NCBI GenBank assembly: GCA_020354155.1
Contig: CP070644.1
Location: forward strand, 69,377-74,974
DNA length: 5,598 nt
Reading direction: 5' to 3'
DNA from: Nitrospiraceae bacterium
Lineage (GTDB): Bacteria > Nitrospirota > Thermodesulfovibrionia > UBA6902
Shown: in pieces, positions 5,361-5,598 of the stretch
How positions within the stretch are numbered: the first letter of the stretch is position 1
Layout: each line of letters begins with the position of its first letter
The notes under the pieces: model-generated
What the model saw: only the letters and a program-made list of their open reading frames with translations
Databases searched by the model: none
What the model was told of the DNA's origin: nothing
Program-made: the position numbers and the translations under genes

Positions 5361-5523
5361 TCCCTTTCCTTCGCCGGTATTACCCGGTTCAGGTTCAGAG
5401 GGTCTCTCAAAGCAGATGTCAGATCAAAGATATCAGATCACAGATTGAAACCATCTTCAGGGATCTGTGCTCCGGGCTCTGAGTTCCGGCAATGAGACTC
5501 TCAGGCAATGCCTCCCCTAGGGT
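5361..5523 (-). promoter_or_regulatory. TPP riboswitch (THI element) aptamer
   Basis: On the minus strand the conserved parts appear in order: CCCUAGGGG (5522-5514; P1 and the 5' side of P2), a minimal P3 hairpin AGGC/GCCU (about 5512-5503), the CUGAGAG box (5504-5498), the 3' side of P2 ACCCUC (5403-5398), UGAACCUGAA (5397-5388), P5 CCGG-GUAAUA-CCGG (5387-5374), then GCGAAGGAAAGGGA (5374-5361) with AGGG closing P1. This matches the universal pyrimidine- and pyrophosphate-binding halves of the TPP aptamer. The linker between the CUGAGAG box and P2 is 94 nt, far longer than usual. It could be closed by UCUCA (5497-5493) with UGAGA (5409-5405), enclosing a 7-bp CACAGAU/AUCUGUG stem (5469-5463 with 5445-5439). 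It should turn off the whole thiamin operon when TPP is abundant. Confidence 0.95.
5413..5447. repeat. Five tandem heptads (plus strand CAGATNN) inside the riboswitch linker
   Basis: CAGAT begins at 5413, 5420, 5434 and 5441, with the variant AAGAT at 5427. Five units thus follow each other at an exact 7-base step. The array lies entirely in the 94-nt non-conserved linker of the TPP aptamer. It supplies one side of a possible 7-bp linker stem. Confidence 0.75.
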
Positions 5524-5529
5524 TGATCA

Positions 5530-5559
5530 AGTATACCCCCGTGGTGAAAACAGTGTCAA
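5530..5559 (-). promoter_or_regulatory. Sigma70-type promoter of the thiamin operon
   Basis: On the minus strand a perfect TTGACA -35 box (5559-5554) is followed after 18 bp by TATACT (5535-5530), five of six matches to the -10 consensus. A start about 7 nt downstream, near 5523, would place the 5' end of the RNA right at the P1 helix of the riboswitch, which supports both calls. Upstream, 5560-5598 shows nothing I can name. Confidence 0.88.
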
Positions 5560-5598
5560 GAGAAACTGATCATCAAAGTGATATTCCTTAAAAATCAA

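Overview
The window holds a five-gene thiamin (vitamin B1) operon on the minus strand. It reads from a promoter near position 5559 down to position 873. At the left edge a plus-strand gene for a predicted lipoprotein converges on it. The lineage cannot be fixed from one window. Oxygen-sensitive radical-SAM chemistry (a short-form ThiC and a tyrosine lyase instead of the oxygen-using ThiO) points to an anaerobic or low-oxygen bacterium. The transport motifs, GGAGG-type ribosome sites and a sigma70-type promoter are ordinary bacterial features. An anaerobic group such as Nitrospirota or Desulfobacterota would fit, but this is a weak guess.

Layout. Positions 1-841 carry a repeat-rich PD40/TolB-like propeller lipoprotein. 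Its first 103 bases form a perfect 43-bp hairpin, which may be a contig-end artefact. The other strand then reads, in transcription order: promoter (5559-5530); TPP riboswitch with an unusually long internal linker (about 5523-5361); intrinsic terminator (5346-5301); a radical-SAM tyrosine lyase in the ThiH position (5297-3972); thiS (3929-3729); thiG (3612-2842); thiE (2799-2173); thiC (2171-873).

How the genes work together. ThiC makes the pyrimidine phosphate HMP-P from AIR. The tyrosine lyase supplies dehydroglycine, ThiS thiocarboxylate supplies sulfur, and ThiG joins these with deoxyxylulose phosphate into the thiazole phosphate. ThiE couples the two halves to thiamin phosphate. High TPP should fold the aptamer and let the terminator form just before the first start codon. 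ThiF, ThiD and the final kinase are not in the window.

Most notable points. (1) The protein in the ThiH slot carries the full C-terminal CX2CX22C signature and the length of HydG, the [FeFe]-hydrogenase maturase, not of classical ThiH. (2) The operon's non-coding stretches longer than about 40 bp contain degenerate tandem repeats with a 7-base step, one lying inside the riboswitch linker and one containing the lyase stop codon. (3) An approximately 34-bp AT-rich phrase flanks thiG in inverted orientation. (4) ThiE lacks the usual second acidic metal ligand.
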